Source of the DNA: CAVRIA01 sp963721115
GTDB lineage: Bacteria; Desulfobacterota; Binatia; HRBIN30; CADEER01
Direction: 5' to 3'
NCBI GenBank assembly: GCA_963721115.1
Contig: CAVRIA010000015.1
Coordinates: forward strand, 90,265-154,264
Length of the DNA: 64,000 nucleotides
Shown one piece after another: positions 9,230-18,272 of this stretch. The notes beneath the pieces were generated by a model. The model saw only the letters and a program-made list of their open reading frames with translations. It made no database searches and had not been told where the DNA came from. Position 1 is the stretch's first letter, and every line of letters begins with the position of its first letter. The position numbers and the translations under genes are program-made.

Positions 9230-10498
9230 ATGCCCGCGATGCTCATTCGCGATCCCGTTCACGGCGACGTCAACCTGAGTCGGCTGGAGACGGCCGTCCT
9301 CGACTGCCCCGAGGTGCAACGCCTGCATGGCATCAAGCAGCTCGGCACTGCCTATCTCGTCTACCCCGGCGCCGTTCACACCCGCTTCGACCACTCGCTC
9401 GGCGCCGGCGCCGTAGCGCACCGCATCGTCGCCAACCTGCGCCGCGACGGCGTTGCGGTTCCCGCCGACCTGGAGGACCTCATCGGCGCCGCGGCGCTGC
9501 TGCACGACGTCACCCACGTGCCGTTCGGCCATACGCTGGAGGACGAACGCCGCCTCTTTCCCCGCCACGACAAGGGAAGCCGGCTGAGCCGGCTCCTCGA
9601 CGGGCCGCTCGGGGAGCGCCTAGAGGGGCTCGGCGTCGGCGCCGATCTGGCAGCTCTGCTCGGGGCGGGAAACGGCTCGCCGCCGGCGTGGGCGGGCGAG
9701 GTGATCGCCAGCACCATCGACGCCGACCTGCTCGACTATCTGCGACGCGATTCGTATTTCGCCGGCCTGGCGCAGAGCTACGACGAGCGGGTGTTCCACT
9801 ACTTCACCGTCACCGGGGGACACCTGGCGCTCAACATGACCAAGCACGGCATGGAGCGTCCGGACGCGCGCTCGGAGATCATCCAACTCCTGCGCATGCG
9901 CTACTTTCTCACCGAGCGGGTGTACTACCACCACACCAAGGTCGTCGCCGGCGCGATGATCTCCAAGGCGGTCGAGCTGGCGGTGGACACCGGCGCGCTG
10001 CACGAGGCGGAGCTGCTCGCCCTCAACGACTGGACGCTGCTCGATCGCCTGCAGCGCGCGCCGCTGGCGCCGATCCGGTCGCTGATCGAACGGTTGCTGC
10101 GGCGCGACCTGCTCAAGCGCGGCTACGTCGTGTCGGCCAGAACGGTCGGGCCCGAGGAGCGCGCGCGCCTGGTCGAGCACTACCACGAGTCGCGCGCCCA
10201 GCGGCGCTCCGCCGAAGAGACGCTCGCCGAGGAGGCCGGCTGCACCCCCGCCGACGTGATCGTCTACTGTCCGGCGCTGACGGTGATGAAGGAAGCGGCC
10301 GCGTGGGTGAACCTTCCCGACGGGCCGCGACGGCTCAACGATGCGGAGGGCGATGCTCCGGCCGAGATCAAGGCGCTGGAAGATCGCTACCGCAACCTGT
10401 GGCGGCTGTACGTGTTCGCGCCGGCGGAGATCGCGGACCGCGTCGCGCCCGTGGCGACGGAGTACTTCGGCCATCCGAGCGAGCACGTGACGGCGTAG
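9230..10498 (+). CDS. HD-domain phosphohydrolase (COG1078/dNTPase-like)
   Basis: About 422 residues. The N-terminal 'IRDPVHGDV', 'HTRFDHSLG' (residues 50-58) and 'LLHDVTHVPFGH' (90-101) are the metal-binding HD signature of the SAMHD1/YdhJ-type phosphohydrolases. A Thr stands where most members have Gly in 'HDIGHxPFSH'. A further 'YYHHTK' near 230 and the long helical C-terminus fit this subgroup, which acts on nucleotides such as dNTPs. The start is ATG 9230 or ATG 9239. The conserved 'LIRDPVHG' begins immediately after, and no strong ribosome-binding site separates the choices. A nucleoside hydrolase follows closely, suggesting nucleotide salvage. Confidence 0.88.
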   Translation: MPAMLIRDPVHGDVNLSRLETAVLDCPEVQRLHGIKQLGTAYLVYPGAVHTRFDHSLGAGAVAHRIVANLRRDGVAVPADLEDLIGAAALLHDVTHVPFGHTLEDERRLFPRHDKGSRLSRLLDGPLGERLEGLGVGADLAALLGAGNGSPPAWAGEVIASTIDADLLDYLRRDSYFAGLAQSYDERVFHYFTVTGGHLALNMTKHGMERPDARSEIIQLLRMRYFLTERVYYHHTKVVAGAMISKAVELAVDTGALHEAELLALNDWTLLDRLQRAPLAPIRSLIERLLRRDLLKRGYVVSARTVGPEERARLVEHYHESRAQRRSAEETLAEEAGCTPADVIVYCPALTVMKEAAAWVNLPDGPRRLNDAEGDAPAEIKALEDRYRNLWRLYVFAPAEIADRVAPVATEYFGHPSEHVTA

Positions 10499-10577
10499 AA
10501 GGGCGAGAAGGCGAGTGTCGGCGCCTTTCGCGGAGTCGGTTGCAGGCGGCACGGGCTTCGTGTCAGCGTACGCGCTC

Positions 10578-11555
10578 ATGGTTCGCCGCATCGTTCTCGA
10601 CACCGACATGGGCACCGATGTCGACGACGCGCTCTGCCTGGCACTGGCGCTCGCCGCGCCGGAGATCGAGCTGGTGGCGGTCACACACGTCTCGCGCGAC
10701 ACGCGGCTGCGCGCCCGTATCTCGAAGAAGCTGCTGCGGCTGGCGGGGCGAGGCGACATCCCGGTGCACGCCGGATGCGAGACGCCGCGCTCCGGCGGCA
10801 ACGAGTTCGCCTGGTTCGGCCACGAGGGCGAGGGAATTCTCGCTGCCGGCGAGGATCTGGACATCGCCCCGGAGCCGGCCGCCGAAGCTCTGCTGCAACT
10901 GTTCCGCTCCGCCTCCGACCTCGAGCTCGTCGCCATCGGCCCGCTCACCAACGTCGCCGCGGCGCTCGACGCCGACCCCGATCTCGCGCGCCGCATCGCG
11001 CGCCTGACGATCATGGGAGGGCACATCCGCCGCGTCGCCTACGGTGGCTGCGACTTCCCGCACGGCGTCGACTACAACCTCTGCTCCGACCCGGCCGCGT
11101 CCGTGCGCGTCCTCTCGGCGGGAATTCCCACCCGCCTCGTCACCGCCGACGTCACGCTGCAGGTCTGGATCGGGGAGGGCGATCTGGGCGCGATCGAGTC
11201 GCTCGGCTCTCCGCTGCAATGCGCCCTCGGGCGGGCGGTGCGCTGCTGGACGCCGATCATGAACCGCATCTTCACCGGCCTGGGGGCGCGCATGGACGCC
11301 GACAACGTCGCCTTCCTGCACGACCCGCTCGCCCTGGCCTGCGCCTACGACGAGTCGTTCTGCACCTTCGAGGACCTGACCGTCGAGCCGCTGATCCGGG
11401 ACGGCGTGTTCCGCACCGTCGAGCGGAGCTCGAAGAGCGAGGCGAAGTCGGCAGCGGCCAGGGACGCCGACTTCCCCCGCCTGCGCTGCGCGACGGCGGT
11501 CGACGCCGCGCGCTTCCGCGCCCATTTTCTCGAGCGGTTGAAAAGTCTGGGGTAG
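10578..11555 (+). CDS. Inosine-uridine preferring nucleoside hydrolase family protein
   Basis: It hydrolyses the N-glycosidic bond of nucleosides by family membership. 'RRIVLDTDMGTDVDDALCLA' at the start carries the Ca2+-binding DxDxxxDD cluster. Other family marks are 'AIGPLTNVAAALDADPDLA', 'LTIMGGH' and 'GVDYNLCSDPAA' (the N-x-x-x-D-P element), plus a late 'FLHDPLALA'. The conserved fold starts at ATG 10578. An upstream in-frame GTG at 10515 has AGAAGG only three bases before it and would add 21 non-conserved residues. The gene follows the HD phosphohydrolase by less than 100 bp and runs into an unknown gene 5 bp downstream. Confidence 0.92.
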   Translation: MVRRIVLDTDMGTDVDDALCLALALAAPEIELVAVTHVSRDTRLRARISKKLLRLAGRGDIPVHAGCETPRSGGNEFAWFGHEGEGILAAGEDLDIAPEPAAEALLQLFRSASDLELVAIGPLTNVAAALDADPDLARRIARLTIMGGHIRRVAYGGCDFPHGVDYNLCSDPAASVRVLSAGIPTRLVTADVTLQVWIGEGDLGAIESLGSPLQCALGRAVRCWTPIMNRIFTGLGARMDADNVAFLHDPLALACAYDESFCTFEDLTVEPLIRDGVFRTVERSSKSEAKSAAARDADFPRLRCATAVDAARFRAHFLERLKSLG

Positions 11556-11560
11556 GCGAC

Positions 11561-12031
11561 ATGCGCGAGGTGAACGTTCCGCGCCAGGAGCTGGACGCCC
11601 TGAGTCAGACGCCGGTGCTGTTCGACGCCCTGATCGGCGAGGAGGACGGCGCCTGCGTCTTCGCGAAGACGGTGACCATGGACGACCCGGGCGTGGCCGG
11701 GCAACGGGTGACGGCGCGCTGGCCGCACCACCTGCCGGGGGATCTGGTCATCGCCCTCACCGGACACGCGGCGATCGTCGCCCTGCGCCGCAAGGGAATC
11801 ATCGGCCCGGGGTGGCGCGGGCACGGCGTGCGCATCCGCGACGCCCGCTTCTCCGCCGCGGTTCTGCTCGGCGAGCGCTTCTTCACCCGCGTCGACATCG
11901 GGCGGGTGCGCCGCATCGGCGACAGCAGGCACGTTCAATTTCGCTTTCGCATGTGGAAGTATGAGCCGGACGGCCGCGAGGTCGAAACCTTCCGCAGCGA
12001 GCAAGACGCCATCTTCTTTCCGGAGAGCTGA
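11561..12031 (+). CDS. Conserved-looking small protein of unknown function, coupled to nucleoside hydrolase
   Basis: 156 residues, no signal peptide or membrane helix. It starts 5 bp after the nucleoside-hydrolase stop. The sequence GGGGTAGG overlapping that stop can serve as ribosome-binding site, so the two are probably translated from one message. Visible stretches: 'ARWPHHLPGDLVIALTGHAA', 'GWRGHGVRIRDARFSAAVLL' and the charged end 'MWKYEPDGREVETFRSEQDA'. The alternation of strands could fit a hot-dog-like or beta-barrel fold, but I do not recognise the family and assign no function. Confidence 0.7.
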   Translation: MREVNVPRQELDALSQTPVLFDALIGEEDGACVFAKTVTMDDPGVAGQRVTARWPHHLPGDLVIALTGHAAIVALRRKGIIGPGWRGHGVRIRDARFSAAVLLGERFFTRVDIGRVRRIGDSRHVQFRFRMWKYEPDGREVETFRSEQDAIFFPES

Positions 12032-12072
12032 TCGAGGAGCGAGCGCGAACGGATCGCGGTTCGAGTGACCAT

Positions 12073-12804
12073 ATGGAACGAGTGATCGAGCTACAGGGGT
12101 GCCTGAACTTCCGCGACCTGGGCGGATATCCGACCCGCGCCGGCCGCAAGCTGCGCTGGCGTCAGCTCTTCCGCAGCGACGGCCTGCACCATCTCACCGC
12201 GGCGGACGTCGCGTTCCTGCGCGACGAGCTGCGCATCGACGAGGTGATCGACCTGCGCTCCACGGCGGAGGTGAGAACCGACGGCATCGGCCCCCTCGGC
12301 GGCGAGCCGATCCGCCGCCATCACCTGCCGCTCTTCGACAGCGACGTCGTTCAGCAAAGCCAGCCGGACTCCGTGCGCACCCTCGCCGACCGCTACTTCC
12401 TGCTCGCCGAGTTCGCCAGGCTGGCCATCGCGCAGGTCATCGAGACGCTCGCCGCGGCCAGCGGGCCGGCAATCTACCACTGCGCGGCGGGCAAGGATCG
12501 CACCGGCGTCATCTCGGCCGTGCTCCTCGGCCTGCTCGAGGTGCCGGATGAGATCGTCGTCGCCGACTACGCCGCCACCCAGCAGAACCTCGACGCCATC
12601 ATCGAACGCCTGATGTCGACCAAGGGCTACGAGACCATGCTCAGCGCCCTTCCCCCGGACACGTTGCACGCCCAACCGGAGACCATGATCTCCCTTCTCG
12701 AACGCATCCGCGAAACCTACGGCTCGATGCGCGAGTACGCGCTCTCCATCGGCGTATCCACCGAATCCATCGAGTGTCTCAAAACGAGGCTCCTCGAAGA
12801 CTGA
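12073..12804 (+). CDS. Tyrosine-protein phosphatase (Y_phosphatase3 / DSP-like)
   Basis: 243 residues. The P-loop 'HCAAGKDRTG' (His136-Cys137-Arg143) is the CX5R signature of the MptpB-like family with the extra Lys-Asp. The N-terminal 'NFRDLGGYPTRAGRKLRW' and 'LFRSDGLHHLTAADV' are typical of this subgroup, which can act on phosphotyrosine, phosphoserine/threonine and phosphoinositides. 'IDLRSTAEV' gives the general-acid loop region. It is cytoplasmic, with no signal peptide. It follows the unknown gene by 41 bp and is the last gene before a 3.4-kb gene-free repeat region. Confidence 0.92.
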   Translation: MERVIELQGCLNFRDLGGYPTRAGRKLRWRQLFRSDGLHHLTAADVAFLRDELRIDEVIDLRSTAEVRTDGIGPLGGEPIRRHHLPLFDSDVVQQSQPDSVRTLADRYFLLAEFARLAIAQVIETLAAASGPAIYHCAAGKDRTGVISAVLLGLLEVPDEIVVADYAATQQNLDAIIERLMSTKGYETMLSALPPDTLHAQPETMISLLERIRETYGSMREYALSIGVSTESIECLKTRLLED

Positions 12805-12814
12805 GTGCAGGTTG

Positions 12815-12861
12815 TGTGAAGGCAGGTTGTTGGGTTGTTGAGCTGTTGGTTGTTGGGTCTT
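12815..12861 (+). repeat. GTTGTTGG phrase repeat (single arm)
   Basis: 'GCAGGTTGTTGGGTTGTTG' followed by 'AGCTGTTGGTTGTTGGGT' lies just after the phosphatase stop. The same pair of phrases in the same order is found at 53878-53913, next to the second 211-bp array, so these two loci share their left flank. Confidence 0.6.
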
Positions 12862-12867
12862 GAAGGA

Positions 12868-13108
12868 AATCAAAACCCTCGAGGCCTCGACCTTTCGAAG
12901 AGGCGGGAGAGCGAGATCGGCAGAGAGTGGCGCGGTGGTGAAGCCGTGCGCGAGACATAGGGCGGCGGTTCCCGTCAGTGGCGCGTAGATTCAGGCAGTG
13001 AGGCGGATCCCGTTACGCGCGCCGACCGCCAGGTCCGGTGCTGAGCGGGAAAGCACATTCGCCTCGGAGCGGAGCCACCGGAGAGAGGGGTGCGGGGAGG
13101 GAACCGCG
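12868..13108 (+). repeat. About 240-bp direct repeat, copy A (array leader)
   Basis: It runs from 'ATCAAAACCC' through 'CCTCGACCTTTCGAAGAGG', 'GGCAGAGAGTGGCGCGGTGG' and 'GCGTAGATTCAGGCAGTGAG' to 'CGCCTCGGAGCGGAGCCACC'. Copy B at 13568-13803 has the same order with scattered point differences. Copy B leads directly into the 211-bp repeat array; copy A leads into a strong hairpin. No open frame in it looks like a protein. Confidence 0.75.
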
Positions 13109-13130
13109 GCGTCTGAGCGGTTCCCTCCCC
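13094..13130. terminator. Strong GC-rich hairpin
   Basis: A perfect 14-bp stem, GGGGAGGGAACCGC (13094-13107) with GCGGTTCCCTCCCC (13117-13130), closes a 9-base loop. A near copy with one mismatch occurs at about 54675-54710 after the second repeat array, again following the 'GGAGCCACCG' leader phrase. It is terminator-like, but no gene ends nearby, so it is more likely part of the repeat element. Confidence 0.5.
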
Positions 13131-13567
13131 GGTGGGGTGCAGGGGCGCAAGCCCCGCACAGAACAAACCGGTTCCTTGTGATCAAAGGAGAGGCGGAGGG
13201 GCTTCTTGTCTCCGACCGAGACTCCGGAATCCCGCGGAAAGGCCCCGCCGCCCCCCCGTTGTCGGTGCGGGACTAACGTCCCCGCGCCCTTCGAGGGCGA
13301 AACCTACGGTTGTCGCCCTCGAGCTCCCACTTCCCTTGAACGCTGCGCGGGCAAATAGGGTGTAGTGGTCGCCCCGCGGCCAGGTAGCCGAGTCCCAGTG
13401 AGCAATCCGGTCAACCACCACCCTTCTGGCGCGGCTCTGCCCGAACCGCGTCCACGCGCGCGTTCGAAGAGAACGTTGTGCTCGCAACGAAGCGTGTGGT
13501 CGGAACGCCTCGATCGATCGTGCCGAGCGCTCCGAACAAGGCGCTTCATCGCGAAGCGAAAGAAGAA
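13131..13567. other. Gene-free spacer, nothing recognised
   Basis: About 440 bp between the hairpin and repeat copy B. Reading frames are short and lack family signals on both strands. It contains one palindromic phrase, 'GCGGGACTAACGTCCCCGC', resembling the small hairpins of the 211-bp units, and 'GCCCTTCGAGGGC'. I see no tRNA or promoter I would defend. Confidence 0.5.
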
Positions 13568-13803
13568 GAAATCAAAACCCCAAGGCCTCGACCTTTCGAA
13601 GAGGCGGGAGAGCGAGATCGGCAGAGAGTGGCGCGGTGGTGAAGCCGTGTACGAGACCGAGGGAGTCGGTTCCCGTCAGTGGCGCGTAGATTCAGGTAGT
13701 GAGGCGGATCCCGTTACGCGCGCCGACCGCCAACTCCGGTGCTGAAAGGGGAAGCAGATTCGCCTCGGAGCGGAGCCACCGGAGAGAGGGGCGCGGGGAG
13801 GGA
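13568..13803 (+). repeat. About 240-bp direct repeat, copy B (array leader)
   Basis: Second copy of 12868-13108. It shares 'CCTCGACCTTTCGAAGAGG', 'CCCGTTACGCGCGCCGACCG' and 'CGCCTCGGAGCGGAGCCACC'. Its last phrase is the first phrase of every 211-bp unit, so the leader merges into the array. The same end phrase also begins the array at about 54 kb. Confidence 0.75.
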
Positions 13804-16095
13804 ATCTCTCTTGTGGTGTAGGCCTCCGGCCTGCATAGCGGTCCATCGGACCGCTCTCTCCCCCTCCAACCCAGCCCCGTGCAGGCGGGACGCCCGCACC
13901 ACAATCGGCCGCGGGGACCGCGGGCGGACTTCGAAGAGGCCCAGCAGAGAAGGCGCCGGCGAGTGGCGCGCCGGTGCACCCGGCTTGAAAAGCCCAACAA
14001 CCAGCGCAGCCACCGAGAGAGGGGCGCGGGGAGGGAATCTCTCTTGTGGTGTAGGCCTCCGGCCTGCATAGCGGTCCATCGGACCGCTCTCTCCCCTCCA
14101 ACCCAGCCCCGTGCAGGCGGGACGCCCGCACCACAATCAACTGCCGACGCGGGCGCGGGGACCGCGGGACGAGTGGCGCGCCGGTGCACCCGGCTTGAAA
14201 AGCCCAACAACCAGCGGAGCCACCGGAGAGAGGGGCGCGGGGAGGGAATCTCTCTTGTGGTGTAGGCCTCCGGCCTGCATAGCGGTCCATCGGACCGCTC
14301 TCTCCCCCTCCAACCCAGCCCCGTGCAGGCGGGACGCCCGCACCACAATCAACTGCCGATGCGGCCGCGGGGACCGCGGGACGAGTGGCGCGCCGGTGAG
14401 ACCCGGCTTGAAAAGCCCAACAACCAGCGGAGCCACCGGAGAGAGGGGCGCGGGGAGGGAATCTCTCTTGTGGTGTAGGCCTCCGGCCTGCATAGCGGTC
14501 CATCGGACCGCTCTCTCCCCCTCCAACCCAGCCCCGTGCAGGCGGGACGCCCGCACCACAATCAACTGCCGATGCGGCCGCGGGGACCGCGGGGGAGTGG
14601 CGCGCCGGTGAACCCGGCTTGAAAAGCCCAACAACCAGCGGAGCCACCGGAGAGAGGGGTGCGGGGAGGGAATCTCTCTTGTGGTGTAGGCCTCCGGCCT
14701 GCATAGCGGTCCATCGGACCGCTCTCTCCCCTCCAACCCAGCCCCGTGCAGGCGGGACGCCCGCACCACAATCGACTGCCGATGCGGCCGCGGAGAAGCG
14801 CCGGCGAGTGGCGCGCCGGTGCACCCGGCTTGAAAGCCCAACAACCAGCGGAGCCACCGGAGAGAGGGGCGCGGGGAGGGAATCTCTCTTGTTCTGTGTG
14901 TAGGCCTCCGGCCTGCATAGCGGTCCATCGGACCGCTCTCTCCCCCTCCAACCCAGCCCCGTGCAGGCGGGACGCCCGCACCACAATCAACTGCCGATGC
15001 GGCCGCGGGACCGCGGACGAGTGGCGCCGGTGACCGGCGAGCCTAACAGCCGGAGCCACCGGAGAGAGGGGCGCGGGGAGGGAATCCTCTTGTGGTTCTT
15101 GTGGTGTAGGCCTCCGGCCTGCATAGCGGTCCATCGGACCGCTCTCTCCCCCTCCAACCCAGCCCCGTGCAGGCGGGACGCCCGCACCACAATCAACTGC
15201 CGATGCGGCCGCGGCGACCGCGGGCGGACTCAGCGGAGCCACCGGAGAGAGGTGCGGGGAGGGAATCTCTTTTGGTCTTGTGGTGTAGGCCTCCGGCCTG
15301 CATAGCGGTCCATCGGACCGCTCTCCCCCCTCCAACCCAGCCCCGTGCAGGCGGGACGCCCGCACCACAATCAACTGCCGATGCGGCCGCGGGGACCGGC
15401 GAGTGGCGCGCCGGTGACCCGGCTGAAAGCCCAACAACCAGCGAGCCACCGGAGAGAGGGGTGCGGGGAGGGAATCTCTCTTGTGGTTCTTGTGTGTAGG
15501 CCTCCGGCCTGCATAGCGGTCCATCGGACCGCTCTCTCCCCCTCCAACCCAGCCCCGTGCAGGCGGGACGCCCGCACCACAATCAACTGCCGATGCGGCC
15601 GCGGCGACCGCGGGACGAGTGGCGCGCCGGTGAACCCGGCTTGAAAAGCCCAACAACCAGCGGAGCCACCGGAGAGAGGGGTGCGGGGAGGGAATCTCTC
15701 TTGTGGTGTAGGCCTCCGGCCTGCATAGCGGTCCATCGGACCGCTCTCTCCCCCTCCAACCCAGCCCCGTGCAGGCGGGACGCCCGCACCACAATCAACT
15801 GCCGATGCGGCCGCGGGGACCGCGGGACGAGTGGCGCGCCGGTGAACCCGGCTTGAAAAGCCCAACAACCAGCGGAGCCACCGGAGAGAGGGGCGCGGGG
15901 AGGGAATCTCTCTTGTGGTGTAGGCCTCCGGCCTGCATAGCGGTCCATCGGACCGCTCTCTCCCCTCCAACCCAGCCCCCGTGCAGGCGGGACGCCCGCA
16001 CCACAATCGGCGGGCGGACTTCGAAGAGGCCCAGCAGAGAAACCGCCGACGAGTGGCGCGCCGGTGAACCCGGCTTGAAAAGCCCAACAACAGGC
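13780..16095. repeat. Tandem array of 11 hairpin-rich units, period about 211 bp
   Basis: The palindrome 'AGCGGTCCATCGGACCGCT' occurs 11 times, at about 13835, 14068, 14279, 14491, 14702, 14918, 15120, 15300, 15510, 15722 and 15938. Spacing is mostly 210-215 bp, with shorter units of about 202 and 180 and one of 233. Each unit has a core of about 95 bp bounded by TTGTGGTG...CACCACAA and holding three palindromes: 'AGGCCTCCGGCCT', the one above, and 'GCAGGCGGGACGCCCGC'. A spacer follows with 'GGCTTGAAAAGCCCAACAAC' and 'GCCACCGGAGAGAGGGG'. Long open frames across it ('CGRPACTGLGW...' types) exist on several frames only because the unit has few stops. They are not genes. Confidence 0.9.
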
Positions 16096-16196
16096 TCGCA
16101 AGCATTTTCGACTTCCCCCCTTTCCCGTCGACGTGCTAATGCCCAGACGAATCCCGGCTAATGGCCGGGAACCAACATCGAACGGAGGGGGGCAAC

Positions 16197-17148
16197 ATGC
16201 GACGAGGGTTTCGATGGGCGACGGTCGGGCTGGCGCTTGCGGCGATGCTCGCGCTTTCGGCACAACAGGCGGCGGCGTTCTGCTGGTGGAACTGCAGCTA
16301 CACGAAGACGAAGTACCCGATCGTGCTGGAGCACGGCCTGGGCGGCTTCGACCAGCTGTTCGGCGTCTACGAGTACTGGTACGGGATTCCGTCCGCCCTG
16401 CAGAACGGCGGCGCCCAGGTCTTCGTCACCGAGGTCAGCCAGCTCAACTCCACCGAGGCGCGCGGCGAGCAGCTCATCGCGCAGATCGAGCAGATCGTCG
16501 CCATCACCGGCAAGCCCAAGGTCAACCTGATCGGCCACAGCCACGGCGGCCTCGACGTTCGCTACGCGGCGGCGGTGCGCCCCGATCTGGTGGCGTCGGT
16601 CACCACGGTCGGCACCCCGCACAAGGGCGCCGAGCTGGCGGACTACCTGCGCGACCACGTGCAGAGCGGATCGTTCACCGAAGACGTGCTGGCCTACTTC
16701 GCCAACTCGCTCGGCACCGTGCTCGGCCTGCTCTCCGGCTCGAGCAACCCGCAGGACGCCATCGCGGCGCTCGACTCTCTCACCTCGTCGGGCCTGGCGA
16801 CCTTCAACTGCCCAGTACCCGCAGGGCGTGCCGACCACCGCGTGCGGCTCGGGCGCCTCGGTGGTGAACGGCATCCGCTACTACTCGTGGTCGGGAACCG
16901 GCGTCCTCACCAACCTGCTCGACGTCTCCGACGGGGCGCTGGCGCTGAGCTCGCTCTTCTACAGCGAGTCGAACGACGGCCTGGTCGGACGCTGCAGCTC
17001 GCACCTGGGCTCGGTCATCCGCGACAACTACTTCTACAACCACCTGGACGAGGTGAATCAGATCCTCGGCCTGGTCTCGATCTTCGAATCCAACCCGACG
17101 TCGGTCTTTCGCGCCCACGCCAACCGTCTGAAGAACGCGGGGCTGTGA
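16197..17148 (+). CDS. Secreted triacylglycerol lipase (Pseudomonas/Burkholderia family I), frameshifted as sequenced
   Basis: Signal peptide 'WATVGLALAAMLALSAQQAAAF', then 'YPIVLEHGLGGFDQLFGV' (oxyanion region) and the nucleophile elbow 'IGHSHGGLDVRYAAA' with Ser at about 115. After 'GLATFNC' the frame breaks: an extra C within CCC at 16811-16813. The rest continues in the next frame as 'GVPTTACGSGASVVNGI', 'ESNDGLVGRCSSHLG' (acid and Ca2+ region) and 'NHLDEVNQILGL' (catalytic His), ending at 17148. The corrected length of about 316 residues matches family I lipases. ATG 16197 has GGAGGGGGG upstream. Its dedicated foldase follows, as in known lipase operons. Confidence 0.9.
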
Positions 17149-17155
17149 CCTCGAA

Positions 17156-17188
17156 GCGGGGCGCCGGCGTGCCGCCGCGGCGCCCCGC
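17156..17188 (+). terminator. Hairpin between lipase and foldase genes
   Basis: An 11-bp perfect stem, GCGGGGCGCCG (17156-17166) with CGGCGCCCCGC (17178-17188), begins 7 bp after the lipase stop and ends 6 bp before the foldase ATG. With no T-tract it probably attenuates rather than stops transcription, or blocks the foldase ribosome-binding site, which would keep foldase below lipase levels. Confidence 0.6.
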
Positions 17189-17194
17189 GCATCC

Positions 17195-18229
17195 ATGAGC
17201 TTTCGACGCCTTCTTCTCGCCGGCGCCCTCCTCTCCGCCCTCGCTGCCGGCGGCTGGCTCGCCCGGGGCGCCGGCCGCGGCGCATCGGATACCGTGGCGT
17301 CTCGGCTGGCCGGCGCAAGGACGACCGCCACCCCCGCCGGCACGGCGCGGCTTGCGGGCATCGTAGAACGGCTGCGGCGCGAGACGGCGCCGGCGGTGCC
17401 GCCCGGCGCCCTGCCGGCTTCGCTGCGCGGCACGGAGGTGGACGGGGCGCTGCCCGTCGACGCGAACGGCAACTTGGTCGTCGGACCGGCGGTGCGCCGC
17501 TTCTTCGACTACTTCCTGTCGGCCGCCGGCGAGGAGAGCGAGGCAGCTCTGCAGACCCGCCTCGGCGCCGAGATCCGGGCGCGGCTCGACGGCGCGGCGG
17601 CGGCGCAGGCACTCGATCTGCTGGACCGGTACATGGAATACCGGGCGCGGGCGCGCGATCTCGGCGCCGAACGCGTCGCCGATCTCGATGCGCGTTTGGA
17701 ACGCGTCAAACAGCTGCGCGCCGAGGTGTTCGGTGCCGACGACGCGCGGGCTCTGTTCGGCGACGTCGAGGCGCGGGACGAGGTGGCCACAGCGCAGCGG
17801 CGGGTACTGTCGGACCCCGCCACGAGCGAGGACGAGAAGGCCCGCCAGCTCGTCGAGCTGGAGATGCAGCTTCCCGAGGACGTGCGCCGTGCCCGTGCCG
17901 CCAGCCTGGCGCCGCTGCACCTGTACCGCGAGGAAGCGCGGCTGCGCGCGCGCGGCGCGCCGCCCGAAGAGATCCGCGCCGCGCGCCAGGAAGCGTTCGG
18001 AACGGAGGCGGCGGACCGCCTCGAGGAGCTCGACCGCCAGCGCGCCGATTGGCAGCAGCGCGTCGACGACTATCGCCGCGAGCGCGCCGCCATCGAATCC
18101 GATGCCTCTCTGAACGAAGCGGAGCGGAGCGCCGCCGTCGCTGCTCTCCTCGCCCGGCGCTTCAGCGAGCCGGAGCGCCTGCGCCTCCAGGCCCTCGATA
18201 GCTTGCAGGAGCAAAGCGGCAACAAATGA
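17195..18229 (+). CDS. lifO: Lipase-specific foldase (lipase chaperone)
   Basis: 344 residues. This steric chaperone is anchored in the inner membrane and folds the secreted lipase in the periplasm. An N-terminal helix ('LLLAGALLSALAAGGWLA') is followed by an Ala/Pro-rich linker. The family signature RxxFDY(F)LSAxGE is intact as 'RRFFDYFLSAAGE' at about residues 101-113. The remaining two thirds is helical and charged ('AREDE', 'EERLRLQALDSLQEQ'-like), as in the extended helical domain that wraps the lipase. Length equals Burkholderia LifO. The gene lies 46 bp after the lipase, and the intact foldase argues that the lipase gene is functional or only recently damaged. Confidence 0.95.
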   Translation: MSFRRLLLAGALLSALAAGGWLARGAGRGASDTVASRLAGARTTATPAGTARLAGIVERLRRETAPAVPPGALPASLRGTEVDGALPVDANGNLVVGPAVRRFFDYFLSAAGEESEAALQTRLGAEIRARLDGAAAAQALDLLDRYMEYRARARDLGAERVADLDARLERVKQLRAEVFGADDARALFGDVEARDEVATAQRRVLSDPATSEDEKARQLVELEMQLPEDVRRARAASLAPLHLYREEARLRARGAPPEEIRAARQEAFGTEAADRLEELDRQRADWQQRVDDYRRERAAIESDASLNEAERSAAVAALLARRFSEPERLRLQALDSLQEQSGNK

Positions 18230-18272
18230 GCGGTTTGCCCTCGCCTCCTTGACGGGCGCACCGCTCCGGGGC

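Noticed and set aside
13780..16095. CRISPR array
   Set aside because: Units are about 211 bp, nearly identical throughout, with no unique 30-40 bp spacers and no cas genes nearby.
13676..16263. Overlapping open frames with 'CGRPACTGLGW' and 'MQAGRPHHN' peptides, on both strands
   Set aside because: They repeat with the 211-bp unit in several frames at once and span its hairpins. Periodic non-coding DNA explains them.
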